Shown here piece after piece: positions 1 through 10,751 of a stretch of DNA of 64,000 nt. Positions within the stretch are counted from its first letter, which is position 1. Every line of letters begins with the position of its first letter. The position numbers and the translations under genes were made by a program. The notes under the pieces are model-generated. The model saw only the letters and a list, made by a program, of their open reading frames with translations. It was not told the DNA's origin and made no database searches. The stretch is taken from NCBI GenBank assembly GCA_036852015.1, contig JAANDG010000090.1, positions 186,001 to 250,000 on the forward strand, written 5' to 3'. Origin of the DNA: Pelodera strongyloides. Its lineage: Eukaryota > Nematoda > Chromadorea > Rhabditida > Rhabditidae.

Positions 1-3000
1 CGTGATCGGAAGATTATGACAAACATCTAAATTACTCCATAATTTCTAAGATACCGATAATGAATACTCTAACCTAACCTAATGTAAGCACGGTGAGTTT
101 CTATCTGGAACTTGCCGTATTTCGGCACACGACCTCTGAAGAACATACTACGCCCTGTTGAACAACCTTTGACAAAAGGAGCACGCGTATGAAAGATGCA
201 ATACCACTTACTGTTTGCTATTTTAGCTATGACCGCCGACACCGCAGCCATACTTGGAGGTCCAGGTACCATTACAGTGAAATTGTTGAATTGATACTTC
301 AGAGGGACTTCAGATTGAGAAACAAAGTTGACGAGATCACTTTTTTGAAGGAAGCCTCCTGAATAAAACTATTCTTGAAATAATTAGACACTAAAAATGT
401 AGACATTCTTTGTTTTGATCTTGTTGATAAGGAGCAAAAGTATAGATTTTTCCTTATTTATCGGCCGCCTAAAGTGTCGTTTCTCGAAACAAAAGATATG
501 TGCAACATCATTTTGGAGTCCAAAAGACCAACAAACAATTATATCCTTGGCGACCTTAATCTGCCGAAATACAATTGGAATGCAATTAGGGCACCTAATG
601 ACGCAATAGGAAAATTGATTTTTGATCTCCAGTTGCAATTAAATCTCAGCCAACTTGTTAAGGAGCCTACAAGAATTGCAAATAATGGCACCAGTGCTTT
701 ACTTGATGTGGTATTAACTGACCATGAGCATTCAATTTGTGATATTAAGATCAATCCGCCCTTTGTCGACAGTGATCATCTTAGCGTTAACTTTTCGTTG
801 GAAATAACTCCGGATCCCATACACGAACCAGTTAGCAACATTTATTTTGACTTCAAAAATTGCGACTACGATGCGATAAATAGGTGTTTGGCTAACTGCG
901 ATTGGAGTTCACTTATCGATACTACGGTATCATCTTTGCAGCAAAATTATGACCTTTTTCTTGCCATTACTAATGACGTCATTCATCACTTTGTACCCAT
1001 ACGCCATAAAAAACCAAAATCTCCATTTGTGTTGCCAAAACGTGTATTAAACCTGAGAAAGTCCAAATTGGCATTATGGAAACAATCCCGTAGTAATCCC
1101 ACGCTCTTGAGTTCGTACAAACAGATTGACAAGGAATATAAAAAAGCTATGAAGGAGATAAGAAAAGAATTTGAGTTTAAATTATCCGAAACGGGCAACG
1201 TTACAAGTATCCATAAATTTGTTAGATATCGTATGAAACCTAAAGTAGAAATTCCCGTCCTTCGAAACAAAGACGGTTCCGCTTCATTCACGTCCTCTCA
1301 AAAAGCTAAATCCTTCGCCGAAGTCTTTTCCAGTGTTTTTGCAATTGATAATGGTAACATGCCACATCTCAAACAATTGTCCTGTATTGACCTTAATATA
1401 TCCTTTGATCCACATGTTGTAACTCAATATCTGTCAAAGCTGCCTTGCAAAGTCAATTTTAGTTTGGAAGGCATTAACCACTACTTTGAAGAAACATCAG
1501 TGGCTATTCCATATCTAGACTATTTTACAATCCTTTCACGCGGTGTTGTCCCAACCAATGGTCTGTTATTGCCCTATTCATAAAAACGTCAAATTCCTCA
1601 AAATATAGGCCAATCTCTTTAACCTCACCGGAATGCAGGGTAATGGAAAAAATGGTCTCTTTTCCATAAGAAACCAGTTTAGGCATAGAATAACAGATTA
1701 CCAGTTTGGTTTTTTGGCGAAACGCAGCTGCATTTCCCAACTTCTAGGTACTCATTCAGAATGGCAAGTTCTAGAACGGAACAAGAATCCGTTTGATGTA
1801 ATATACTTCGATTTTAAAAAAGCTTTTGACATGGTACCCCACCAAAAGCTGCTTTTAAAGCTCAAATCCTTTGGTCTTGATGCTTTAACATTGAAATGGA
1901 TCAAAGCATTTCTTCAAGGCAGGGTATCTTGCGTTAAAATAAAAAGTTCCTTCTCAGACAGTTTCCCTATAAATTCAGGTGTACCTCAGGGTTCGGTTTT
2001 AGGACCACTACTCTTCTTAATCTACGTGAACGATATCGTAGACATTGTTTCCGATGGTGTAAGTTGTTCGTTATTTGCTGATGATTTAAAGATATTTAGT
2101 ACATCTCCTATTCTCCTTCAGGAAACAATAAATTCAGTTATGCTGTGGTCTAATGAATGGCAACTACCACTCGCCCCCAATAAGAGCATTGTTTTGAATA
2201 TTGGCAGGGCAAACCTAAAGCACGACTACTTTATTGATGACATCCTACTTCCCAAGTCAGAAACAGTGAGAGATCTAGGGATCCTGACGGATAATTCTCT
2301 TACATTCGACGCTCACATAAAAGAAATTGTTCGAAGGACCAATGTAAGAGTTTCTTCCTTAATCTACACATTTCAGCATCTCAACCCCGCACTCGCAAAG
2401 AAACTTTATGTGACGTACGTTCGTCCCATATTAGAATATGGGTCCGAATTATGGCACCCAACAAAGAATAGCCGCAATACAAGGTTACTTGAGTCTCCTT
2501 TAAGAAAATTGACAAGAATAGCTTTTAGAAAAGTGGTACATCCTATAACTCATACACACACAGACTACAAATGATTGATCTTGATACACAATATATCCGC
2601 AGACAAAAACAGGACATAGTCACATGTTTCAAGCTAATTATCCAGGAAATTAGCTGGAATCCAGGAGATCACCTAGTCAGAGCGTCTACAAGGCGAAGCA
2701 GTCGGAGACCTCTTCGACTGCTCCCCTCAAGACGTAAATATTCTTCTAGCAATTGGTTCTTTGAAAGAATTGTTCCTCTTTGGAACCGTATCCTTGCTAA
2801 CGTTGAGGACTTTGCTTCTGTGCAAGTTCTCAAGTCAGCGTTGGAACACATTGACTTAAAGCACTTCGGTGCTGACAAAGTTTTTTGCGGTCACTCAGTT
2901 TTCAAATTCCAAATTCCGAGTTGTCATTTTGCCATTGAACTCTCGGACAGAACAATCATGAAACGTACAAGTGCCAGTTCTTTGAAGGGGGAGCTTGCAC

Positions 3001-5676
3001 TTATGAATTCAAGTTGATATTTGTACCCGAGCTAGGTGGAGGGCGACCTCGCTCGTGACCCTTCTATTGATATTTGATGTGGTTGATTGTGATTTGAGTG
3101 TGTACGCTACTATTGTGACTTCTGTGCTATTGAATTATTTCGGTTACTTTATAATATCATGTATAATAATGGTATTTTTCGATGTATCTACTATTTGTAT
3201 TCGTAGTTCTTTTTATTTTGATTTATGTTCCCCGTAAGTAGTAAAGGACTTGAACCCTTTACTCTGTGGGACCTGGTTATTATTTTCTCGCTTACCTTGT
3301 TATTTTGTACTTGTCGTTTTTACAATAAACCTTTATTATTAATTAAACTCCACTTCGGGAAGGGCACGTACGTAATGGACACTTTGCACACAGTACAGGG
3401 AAAACCACGTATCATAGCCCTTTAAACATAATCTGAGTACTGACCATTATCCTTCATCTCCTTCATTAGTTGATTGGCGATATCACCTCTGTAGAACATT
3501 TGTACAGGATCTCGGGAAGTTGCCAATTTCCGAAAAGTGTCCGCCAGTTGGAAATCCGTGCGAATTTCACCTTCCGACATAAGATTTCCGTCCGAATTCA
3601 GGAACGCTTTCCTGAAATTGAAATTCAATCAATAACTTGGTTATCCAACACATTCATTGATGTGTGTTGTATGACTTACTAACTCTCTTTGGGGATAACT
3701 ATTTACTAGTCATATTAGTCAAACTTCTAGGATGTAGTGTTTACGTCTATGGTTCAATACAAAGTAGGTGGTCACCAGACCAGTTACCATAAACTTGGTA
3801 ACTTTCCAGCATACCATTACAGCTATGATTCAAATCTGCCCACCTCATGCTTTCATCTCCAGCAATTCTCATTTGAATGGCTCTCAGTGAATTGGACAGG
3901 TCAGAGGATACAGGATAACCATTGAGTAGTAGGGAAATAGTAGGTGATATCAGATCGATCCACAGTATTCTCCCGCTTCCTCGACTACGGTAGAGAGTCC
4001 ACAATGTGTGGAGAACGCCGGGAATAGCCGCAGAAGTGATACCTAATGACAATTCAAAATTGGTAAAAGTTGAAAACATATATGTAAGGCCAATAGCTAG
4101 GTTAGTCATGTAATTACTGTAACGGTGTCTTAATGGTAATTATTGGCCTATGGATATTGGTCTACCCACCTGTCTCCCTAGCTATCGGATCATTCCTAAA
4201 AGTGTTTTCGGATACTGATTGAGGAGTTACGAAACTTCCGTCCACAGTAATGCAATCATCAATTGAACCACTGAATGAATTCAACATTACTTCAACTAAA
4301 GCCCATTGTACCGTCTACCTACGCAAAACTAAATCGGAACGAGTAGGCCTATAAAAATAGGGTCTGAAACATTGTGTATTGGCGGAACGGCTTTTTTGTT
4401 TCAGTTCTCGATTTGTGAAACTAAACTAGACTTACCCTTTACAAGTTACCGCAATAGCGGCTGCTCCAAGCCCAGTTAGCTGTGGTTCCAATCCACCAAC
4501 ACAAAAATGAACAGCAATTGCAGCGTCAACGGCGTTTCCACCTCGGTTTAGTATATCTCTAGAATAGAACTTTTTTCATTAGTGTGCGCCTGATTTCCAC
4601 GTATAACGTTGTGCCAACATAAGGTAACATGTACCACATTATATCAACCGAGTCAGCAGAAATTGTTCAGCGACCGACGCCAGGCCATAATCGTGCTGAC
4701 AGACGGAAGCACCATCAGTAACCTTTGTACGGTCATGTCACAATAATCACCAAGAGGGTGAAGTGATAGTGGTGTTTATTGCTACAATATATGCGTGGAT
4801 TATTCCGTAATCCATTTCGTTTCTTATATTCATACGTTACTCACCGTCCAATCACCGAACATAGTTGATTGTCGCTGGTCACTGCAAAGGAACTATATTC
4901 CACAGATTGAACTTCTTTTCCCCTCAATTCTTTCCACCAACGTTTAGTAGAAGAGTTGAGTTGAGGGCTATTCACGGCTGGTGACTCATTCTCATTGACT
5001 ACGGTTTGTTGCTGGGTCTGAAAATATTTCATATTCTTCTTCGTATTCTGGCAGATTGTAGAAATGTTGGGGGAAACAACAGTGGCTGATTCATTGTCAG
5101 CAATAAGCCTAACGACAATGCATAAATCGTAAAATAAGTTGCAGTAATGCTAAAGCAATATAAACTGAACCATTGAACTCGGAAAATGGAACACACAATA
5201 CAATGGTGATCTTATTGCATTACCTCTGTCTCCTCCTCAATTCTCTCTGCAGATCCTTCTTCCAGTTCTGTGATAATCATCCTCTCCTCGTTCTTTTCCT
5301 CCTCTTTTCTCTCGGTATATTCCATCAATTCATTATCGTTATCCTCCCCAGAGTTGTCATCATCTGTCCACTCCTCAGAGTCTTCATTCAAAAAGTCGAA
5401 TTCTTGCTCATCTTCTTGAGAAATCGTCACTTCAGTGAACTGCAAAATTTTGTGAATGAACAAGAAAACTAGAAAATTGTAGCTATAAAATAAACTACTG
5501 TAATGAAGATTTACCTCTTTTTCAGAGAATTCCGAATGTTTTTCGATTGAACTATTCCCGTTCGGGATTCGTGATAGTAGTAAGATGACAATAAAAGCAG
5601 CAATAGCGAGAATTCCTGTAGAAACAGCGGCAACCAGCCAAGGAAGACCACTGAACGTAAGACATGAAAGCCACAT
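1..5676 (-). CDS. Gamma-glutamyltranspeptidase (glutathione hydrolase) homologue, large-subunit part, runs off the left edge
   Basis: Exons (minus): 5676-5515, 5439-5224, 5017-4845, 4558-4436, 4270-4170, 4042-3844, 3611-3445, 358-212; all junctions keep phase. A further exon from about 154 leftwards is tentative. The protein starts with a short cytosolic tail and one membrane anchor (about residues 10-32), the type II layout of GGTs, which cleave gamma-glutamyl bonds of glutathione outside the cell. GGT hallmarks in order: CSVIGRDIL, GGNAVDAAIA, AIPGVLHTLW, a GEIRTDFQLADTF block and VMVPGPPS. The autoprocessing Thr and small subunit lie outside the window. Oddities: exon 2 adds about 70 mostly acidic residues after the anchor, and the usual GIGGG-like motif reads GLGAAA. 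The start at 5676 is the first Met before the anchor; an upstream exon joined at a TTCAG acceptor near 5664 is possible. The 3.1 kb intron 3444-359 holds a LINE. Family assignment is confident; enzymatic activity is not. Confidence 0.88.
384..1583 (+). pseudogene. LINE endonuclease-domain fragment
   Basis: Open frame from just after a TAA at 381 to 1583. It shows apurinic-endonuclease-like motifs: YRFFLIYRPP, GDLNLPKYNW, DVVLTDHEHS and SDHLSVNF. The N-terminal part of the nuclease is missing. A lysine/arginine-rich linker follows, where these elements pass from nuclease to RT. The frame ends in a stop before the RT start, so it cannot give a fusion protein as assembled. Confidence 0.8.
1633..2574 (+). 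pseudogene. LINE reverse-transcriptase fragment
   Basis: About 310 codons with RT fingers/palm motifs: YFDFKKAFDMVPH (first catalytic Asp), SGVPQGSVLGPLLFLIYVND, and FADD (catalytic Asp pair) followed by a thumb-like region ending in ILEYGSELWHP. The N-terminal RT block lies in other frames between 1560 and 1640, so the gene is frameshifted. The catalytic residues remain, which points to fairly recent decay. Confidence 0.85.
2571..3017 (+). pseudogene. LINE ORF C-terminal fragment
   Basis: Continues the RT polyprotein in another frame (overlap 2571-2574). It has an Arg-rich stretch and a W-N-rich segment (WFFERIVPLWNRI) typical of the C-terminal tail of CR1/jockey-like ORF2 proteins. It ends at 3017 with an untranslated AT-rich tail after it. 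Confidence 0.65.
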
Positions 5677-6929
5677 GGCACGGGTTTGTGAGGCGTGTGA
5701 AGGTTAACTGCAGTATTATATGCAAATTCGGTTCCATTTTGTGCCGGAAATGCACAGAAAGTACTTGTTTTATTATTTTATTAGTAAAAAATAAAGTATT
5801 AGAATAAAATGCTTGCCTTTGTCGCATTTCTGTTATGCCTCTACTCTCTCGCCTCCAGTTTATGTGGTACTTTTGACGCATTTTTTGTATTTAATGTATC
5901 TAAAAAGTGGACGAACAGCATATGTCTATGTCCATTTCAAGCACACAATAAAATAAAGCTTACAAATGTGTTGGCAAATAAAAAAAAGAGGATTTTAAAA
6001 CAAAAATGCCCTTGGCTGAGAAAAAGTGAAAGAAAGAGAGGATGGCGAAATCATTAGAGGATTTAGAGATTAATTGCTAACGATTCGCCTTACACACCAA
6101 AATGCAGGAGGTGGGCATCAAGGAGTAGGTTGTAGGTCGATTGCATATAATTTAACTAGACATTTGCTCAGTTTAAGCGTATGCCTTATTGTTAGCCTAA
6201 GCCTTAGCTTTATGTTAGTTTATGTGAGTCTGGGTCTGCGCATGAGTAAATGAGTGAGCCTGAACTAATACATAAGGTCGAAGTATTACTGAATGTTAAA
6301 TATCCTAAGCTATGTACAAATACTAGAAGTGAAAACAAGGCGTTCCAATAAACTTTACGTTCAACAAACCGCAATCGGATCGTGTTTTTGTGTGATTAGT
6401 TGTGGACAGGTGTTATTTGTTGCGGTAGAGAATAGAAGGGGAACAGTTGTTAGGAAGAAAAGATGGACAAGTGCACCATTGTAAGAAAAAAAAAGGATTT
6501 TAGTTCGATAAATTAGCGCTTTATTATTCATAGTCCTGTGTTTTGACTCCTAGCTGACACTCCTATATAATGGCGAGTAAGTTAGGATGTGGCTAGCAAC
6601 CGTTCAAATTCGTCATGGAAAGTAAGGAGTGTATTAATCTACTTATGTTACATTTTACCGTACGAAAATGTAACGCGCGCGCATGCAGTATGCTAACAAA
6701 TCGCTAAAAATGGAAGGAGAGTAGCCAATGTGGCTATGAACTACGGCTACGCGTTATCGAAGTACGATTAAAACATATTACGAGGATTTCCGATCCGACT
6801 CATTGTATTCTTCTCATCAACATGTGGAGGCCAAGTGTTGAGTAAACGTTTATTTATGAGCCTTCCAAGAGGGAGCTTACGATCTGACTTCGGACCCAAG
6901 CAAAAACTTGGCAAGCTGTGATTAGTGCG

Positions 6930-6959
6930 AGAAGAGAGGGAGAGAGAGAGAGAGGGAGG

Positions 6960-6991
<32 letters not shown>

Positions 6992-7006
6992 GGGAGACTG
7001 AGAGGT
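6930..7006. repeat. (GA)n microsatellite
   Basis: Imperfect GAGAGA/GGGAGA run on the plus strand. Read backwards it produces a spurious Leu/Ser-rich open frame. Confidence 0.95.
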
Positions 7007-8278
7007 AAAGGATATAGCGGTAATAAAGAGTGCAACACAGGGATTGAGGGTGACTAAAAATCAATTATACAGTTTTATTACGAGGGTCAGAGAGTTTTTC
7101 AATCTTCCCTTATTAGTTGGTCTGCCCGAAAAACTTACCTGAGTTGTATGTATTGCGCACGGTAATCAGAAACCCACAGCTAGAGTGAAGATGGACAGGA
7201 CCACGGAAAGTTCCTTAGATTTCGCGCTTGTTGGTATTTTATAAGGTCTTTTAATTGCTAATTTTCTAATTATTCTGAAATCTTTGCAGACTGATCAACA
7301 AACCATAAATGGGCACCCCTAACATGGTTATCTCTCAGACTCTCCACTTTCGAAAAGCAACTTCAAGAAACGAAACTTGTGGGTTTAGTCATTTATTTGC
7401 TTCTGAAATCCTTTTCTTCCAAACGTTTCCTCTGGAGAAAATCAGCTGTTCTGTTTGTTCATTTCTGCAGAACGCAACTATTTCAATAAACTTTTTACAC
7501 GAATGGATAGGGTTGATCGAACACTTTATTTGAATTAGCAATTCACGAAGAAAGGGTGAATCAGTTTATAAAAACTGGACTGTTACATATATATTCAGGT
7601 ATATCGACAATGAAGGTATGCGTATGATGTATGTCTGTTCTTTGCTACAAACCCGTGAGCAACCGATAATGTTATACATTTTAAGAACAAGAACACCAGT
7701 GGCTCGAAGCTCCGTGATTACTATGAGTCTAGTATAATTTTACTTTCTTTATTCATACTCACGTCACATTATTCATAGGTAGAGACCTAAACAATCGACA
7801 ACAGAAACCTGCCTAGAAGACCAGTGGGCCCAAACCCAACACAATGCACGGTCTAATCTTGAAACTCACATCGGCGGCTGGACATCTCGTCACTTTATTA
7901 CATTACTGTTTCCTTTCAGCGTTGAAAACTTTAGGGGCAGTGGTCATGTACATAAAATATATATCTACAAAACTTCGCATACGGTCAGCATATCACTGAA
8001 ACACTACATATTATTTTTTTACTGGAAAAATGAGTACTGTACTCCATCTCACTTTACATAATTTTCCTCAACTTTGAAACAGTTTTCCGTTCTGAACTTG
8101 TGTATTCTTTCTATCTGTGTATGCTGGGTGGCCACTGGAGGGACCACTTCGTTATACAAATAGAAGAAGTGGTGACCCGGATTAGGCGGGTATTTGGGGC
8201 CAGGACTGCAAGACTACCAGGCCTGCGCCCACCCACCAAACTATGGCACAGCTGATCGACTTACGTGCTGTTCCGAAC

Positions 8279-8415
8279 TATTTTAAAGTAGTATGGTACT
8301 TGGTTTTGAAACGCATGCTTGAGACTGCACTCCGGTATGGTATATGTGCATCTCTGTGCCCTCATTTGGCTTTTCCAGCGCATTTCAGAACCACGTGCCG
8401 TATCACTTTAAAGTA
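8279..8415. repeat. MITE family A copy
   Basis: Inverted ends: the left end reads TTTTAAAGTAGTATGG..TGGTTTTGAAACGCATGC and the right end is its near complement (..AACCACGTGCCGTATCACTTTAAAG). The same termini recur at six other places in the window. Confidence 0.75.
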
Positions 8416-9269
8416 ACGGTTACTTCTTACGTAGTGCACAGTTGTTTTCTTCAAACCTTAAAACTGTCTAAATGATAGCTCTGTGGATTTCGCACGACAC
8501 ATTCTCCACTTTAAATATCAAAGATATAATTTGCTAACTAAGTGTTAAAAATTGCTATGATGAATGAACCCTAGGACACATTTCTTGTTCTCTCCATAAA
8601 AAAGTAATGATTCGCATGAACTCCAATTTCGCAATTTACCTCATTTTTCTTCGTACTTTTGGTCGTACACGTACATTCACAATTAAATGTGGACCGGGAA
8701 CCTTGGGGCATTGGTCTTCTTGGCCCTTGGGCCTTAGTAGCCAATCGCAATCTATTTTCTGACATTTCTACGTAGATAATTACCGGCGAACGTTCTTTTT
8801 CATGTTTTCTGACTAGTTCCAGTAGGAAAATATAAGTACAGTAAAAGTAAACTAAAATATAAAAAATATTATTGTTTTATACGATAGAGACACTACAGTA
8901 TCGTTCGCTTATGATTAGGTAAAGTATAGTGCTACTCAACCATAACTCATAGCCATAACTCATAATCTAATAGTAAAACTCGTGGTAACCTGGCATAAAA
9001 AAAATTAAGTTTCGTAGTGTTTGGCAGTGTTTAGCCATAAAATGCATTCGATTTTCAGGAACGGTCCTTAATTATACCCGTAAAAGCGTTTGCTCCCCTT
9101 GTCCCTTTCTGTGTATATTCGTGTCCTTGATAGGCGCTAATTTTCCTCAAATTCTCAGTCTTTTCCTTTGACAATAAAAGTATAAAAGGGCACCTCGCGA
9201 CAGACATTTTAACGTTAAAACTTTCGAAAAGAACACTTCCTTATATCTCTTTCTTCACGATTTACAAGC

Positions 9270-9452
9270 CAAGCGAAATACCGGCCGCTTTTTTAAAAGC
9301 ATCGTGGACAGCTTAATTCTTACGTTTTTATGCAAATTTGCTCGAATTATGCTGGATTTTTTATTCTAATTTATGTTCATTTGTATAAGCTGCATAAGAA
9401 TGCTGGTGTGCTCAATGCGCTTCAAAAACCGGCCAGTATTTCGCTTTAAATT
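9270..9452. repeat. MITE family B copy 1
   Basis: Inverted termini AAGCGAAATACCGGCCG.. and ..CCGGCCAGTATTTCGCTTTAAA flank an AT-rich core with the words ATTCTTACG and GCATAAGAATGC. A near-identical copy lies 800 bp downstream. Confidence 0.85.
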
Positions 9453-10072
9453 TAAATGTTTTCCCTTTCGCGAAAATTATTAATTTCAGCCCAAGATTTG
9501 ATTTATTGGTGCCAATGCATGGTCATACATGGTTTAATTTGATTTTGATTTATTGGTGCCCATGTTCATGCATAGTTTAATTTAATATAATTGCCTGCCT
9601 TTACGGGATATTAAAAATTTCACACAAAAAACTCTTCTGAATAACTATGATTTGAAACCAGATCTTGAAAGGTTTTAAAACAAAACAAGACCAAAACGGT
9701 GCCTCTATTTTTATTACTCATAAAAGTCACCCCGAATAACTAGAACCCTGTTTGGTTGTGCTCTTAACTTAATTGCTCGCCGACCCATATTTAAACCTAT
9801 TTGCCGCCAGACATACCACTTCGTTTTAGACACGCATTGGTTTACTCAACTCAGGAGTCAAAACAACTTTAATTAAACATTTGGAGTTGTTTGCGTCGCG
9901 CCGATACAATAAACTTGCTCCTAATGAATAAGATTGTCAACTTACTTATTGGGAGTAACACGCTTAAAACAGTTTCTCTATCATTGATGTTTAAAGGTGC
10001 AGGCCCAAGAAAAAGTCAACATACTGAAACTTTCTCAGGATTACGCGTTATCGAAGTTGATTGTATTCCGTT

Positions 10073-10262
10073 AGAGCGAAATACCGGCCGCTTTTTGAAA
10101 CGGATCGGGGCAACTGTATTCTTACGTATTTATGCTAAGTTGCTGGAATTTAGCACGATTTTTTTATTCTAATTTATTCCCATTTCCATAAGTTGCATAA
10201 GAATGCAGGTGTACAGGTGTACTCGGTGTGTTTCAAAAAACCGACCAGTATTTCGCCTTAGC
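10073..10262. repeat. MITE family B copy 2
   Basis: Starts GAGCGAAATACCGGCCGC and ends ..CCGACCAGTATTTCGCCTTA. The core matches copy 1 (ATTCTTACGTATTTATGC.., GCATAAGAATGCAGGTGT). It overlaps a chance open frame that is not a gene. Confidence 0.85.
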
Positions 10263-10751
10263 AGTATAATGTCAGTGAAATCTGAGAAACTTTTAGACTG
10301 GCCTGAATAGGATTAGGATCAAATATGTATGAGTAACCAACAACATACACTATGTAACAAAGCTTACGAGATTCCGATCTCTCTATACAATGTCAATAGA
10401 AAAATCCGGTCCATTCACAACATTTACTACCACAAAGCGGGAGAATGTGAAATGATTTCCCTGTAGCTTTATAAGTGAAGATAATATTTTTTTAAATTTT
10501 CTATGAAACATGTACATTTACAATCGTTTATCAGGACTTGCAATATCTGCCTGTACAACGATTACTTACCCCATTTTTGTATCCTGTACCTGTATGTTTG
10601 AAAAATATGTAACATAAGAAATAAATTTATTGTATTTGTAAGATGTTTCAGTTACTTCATAAGGTGCTCGTCATATAGCTGTCTTTTAATAGATTAATTT
10701 CAATGTCATTTCATTGTTAATAATATTTGTAAATTCATTTTCCAGAAAATA

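Larger units (their letters stand above)
372..3345 (+). mobile_element. Degenerate CR1/jockey-like non-LTR retrotransposon (LINE)
   Basis: Three consecutive plus-strand blocks encode an APE-type endonuclease, a reverse transcriptase and a C-terminal tail. They are broken by a frameshift region (about 1583-1633) and a frame change near 2571. The endonuclease starts inside its domain, so the element is 5' truncated. Motifs seen are GDLNLP, DVVLTDH and SDHLSVNF (endonuclease), and SGVPQGSVLGPLLFLIYVND and FADD (RT). The 3' part is AT-rich with an AATAAA-like signal near 3325. It lies wholly in one intron of the GGT gene, in the opposite orientation. Element ends are approximate; no target-site duplication was resolved. 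Confidence 0.85.
5677..10751. other. Gene-poor interval between GGT and the 10752 gene
   Basis: No phase-consistent gene was found on either strand. The short open frames here lack coding character. The interval holds the likely GGT promoter just above 5676, degenerate telomere-like words (gcctaagcc, near 6195-6215), a GA microsatellite (6930-7006) and three MITE copies described separately. Confidence 0.6.

Noticed and set aside
6768..7064. Ser/Leu-rich 98-codon minus-strand protein
   Set aside because: Created by the GA microsatellite.
9891..10172. Plus-strand 93-codon gene
   Set aside because: Half of it lies in a MITE, with no splice context or protein motifs.
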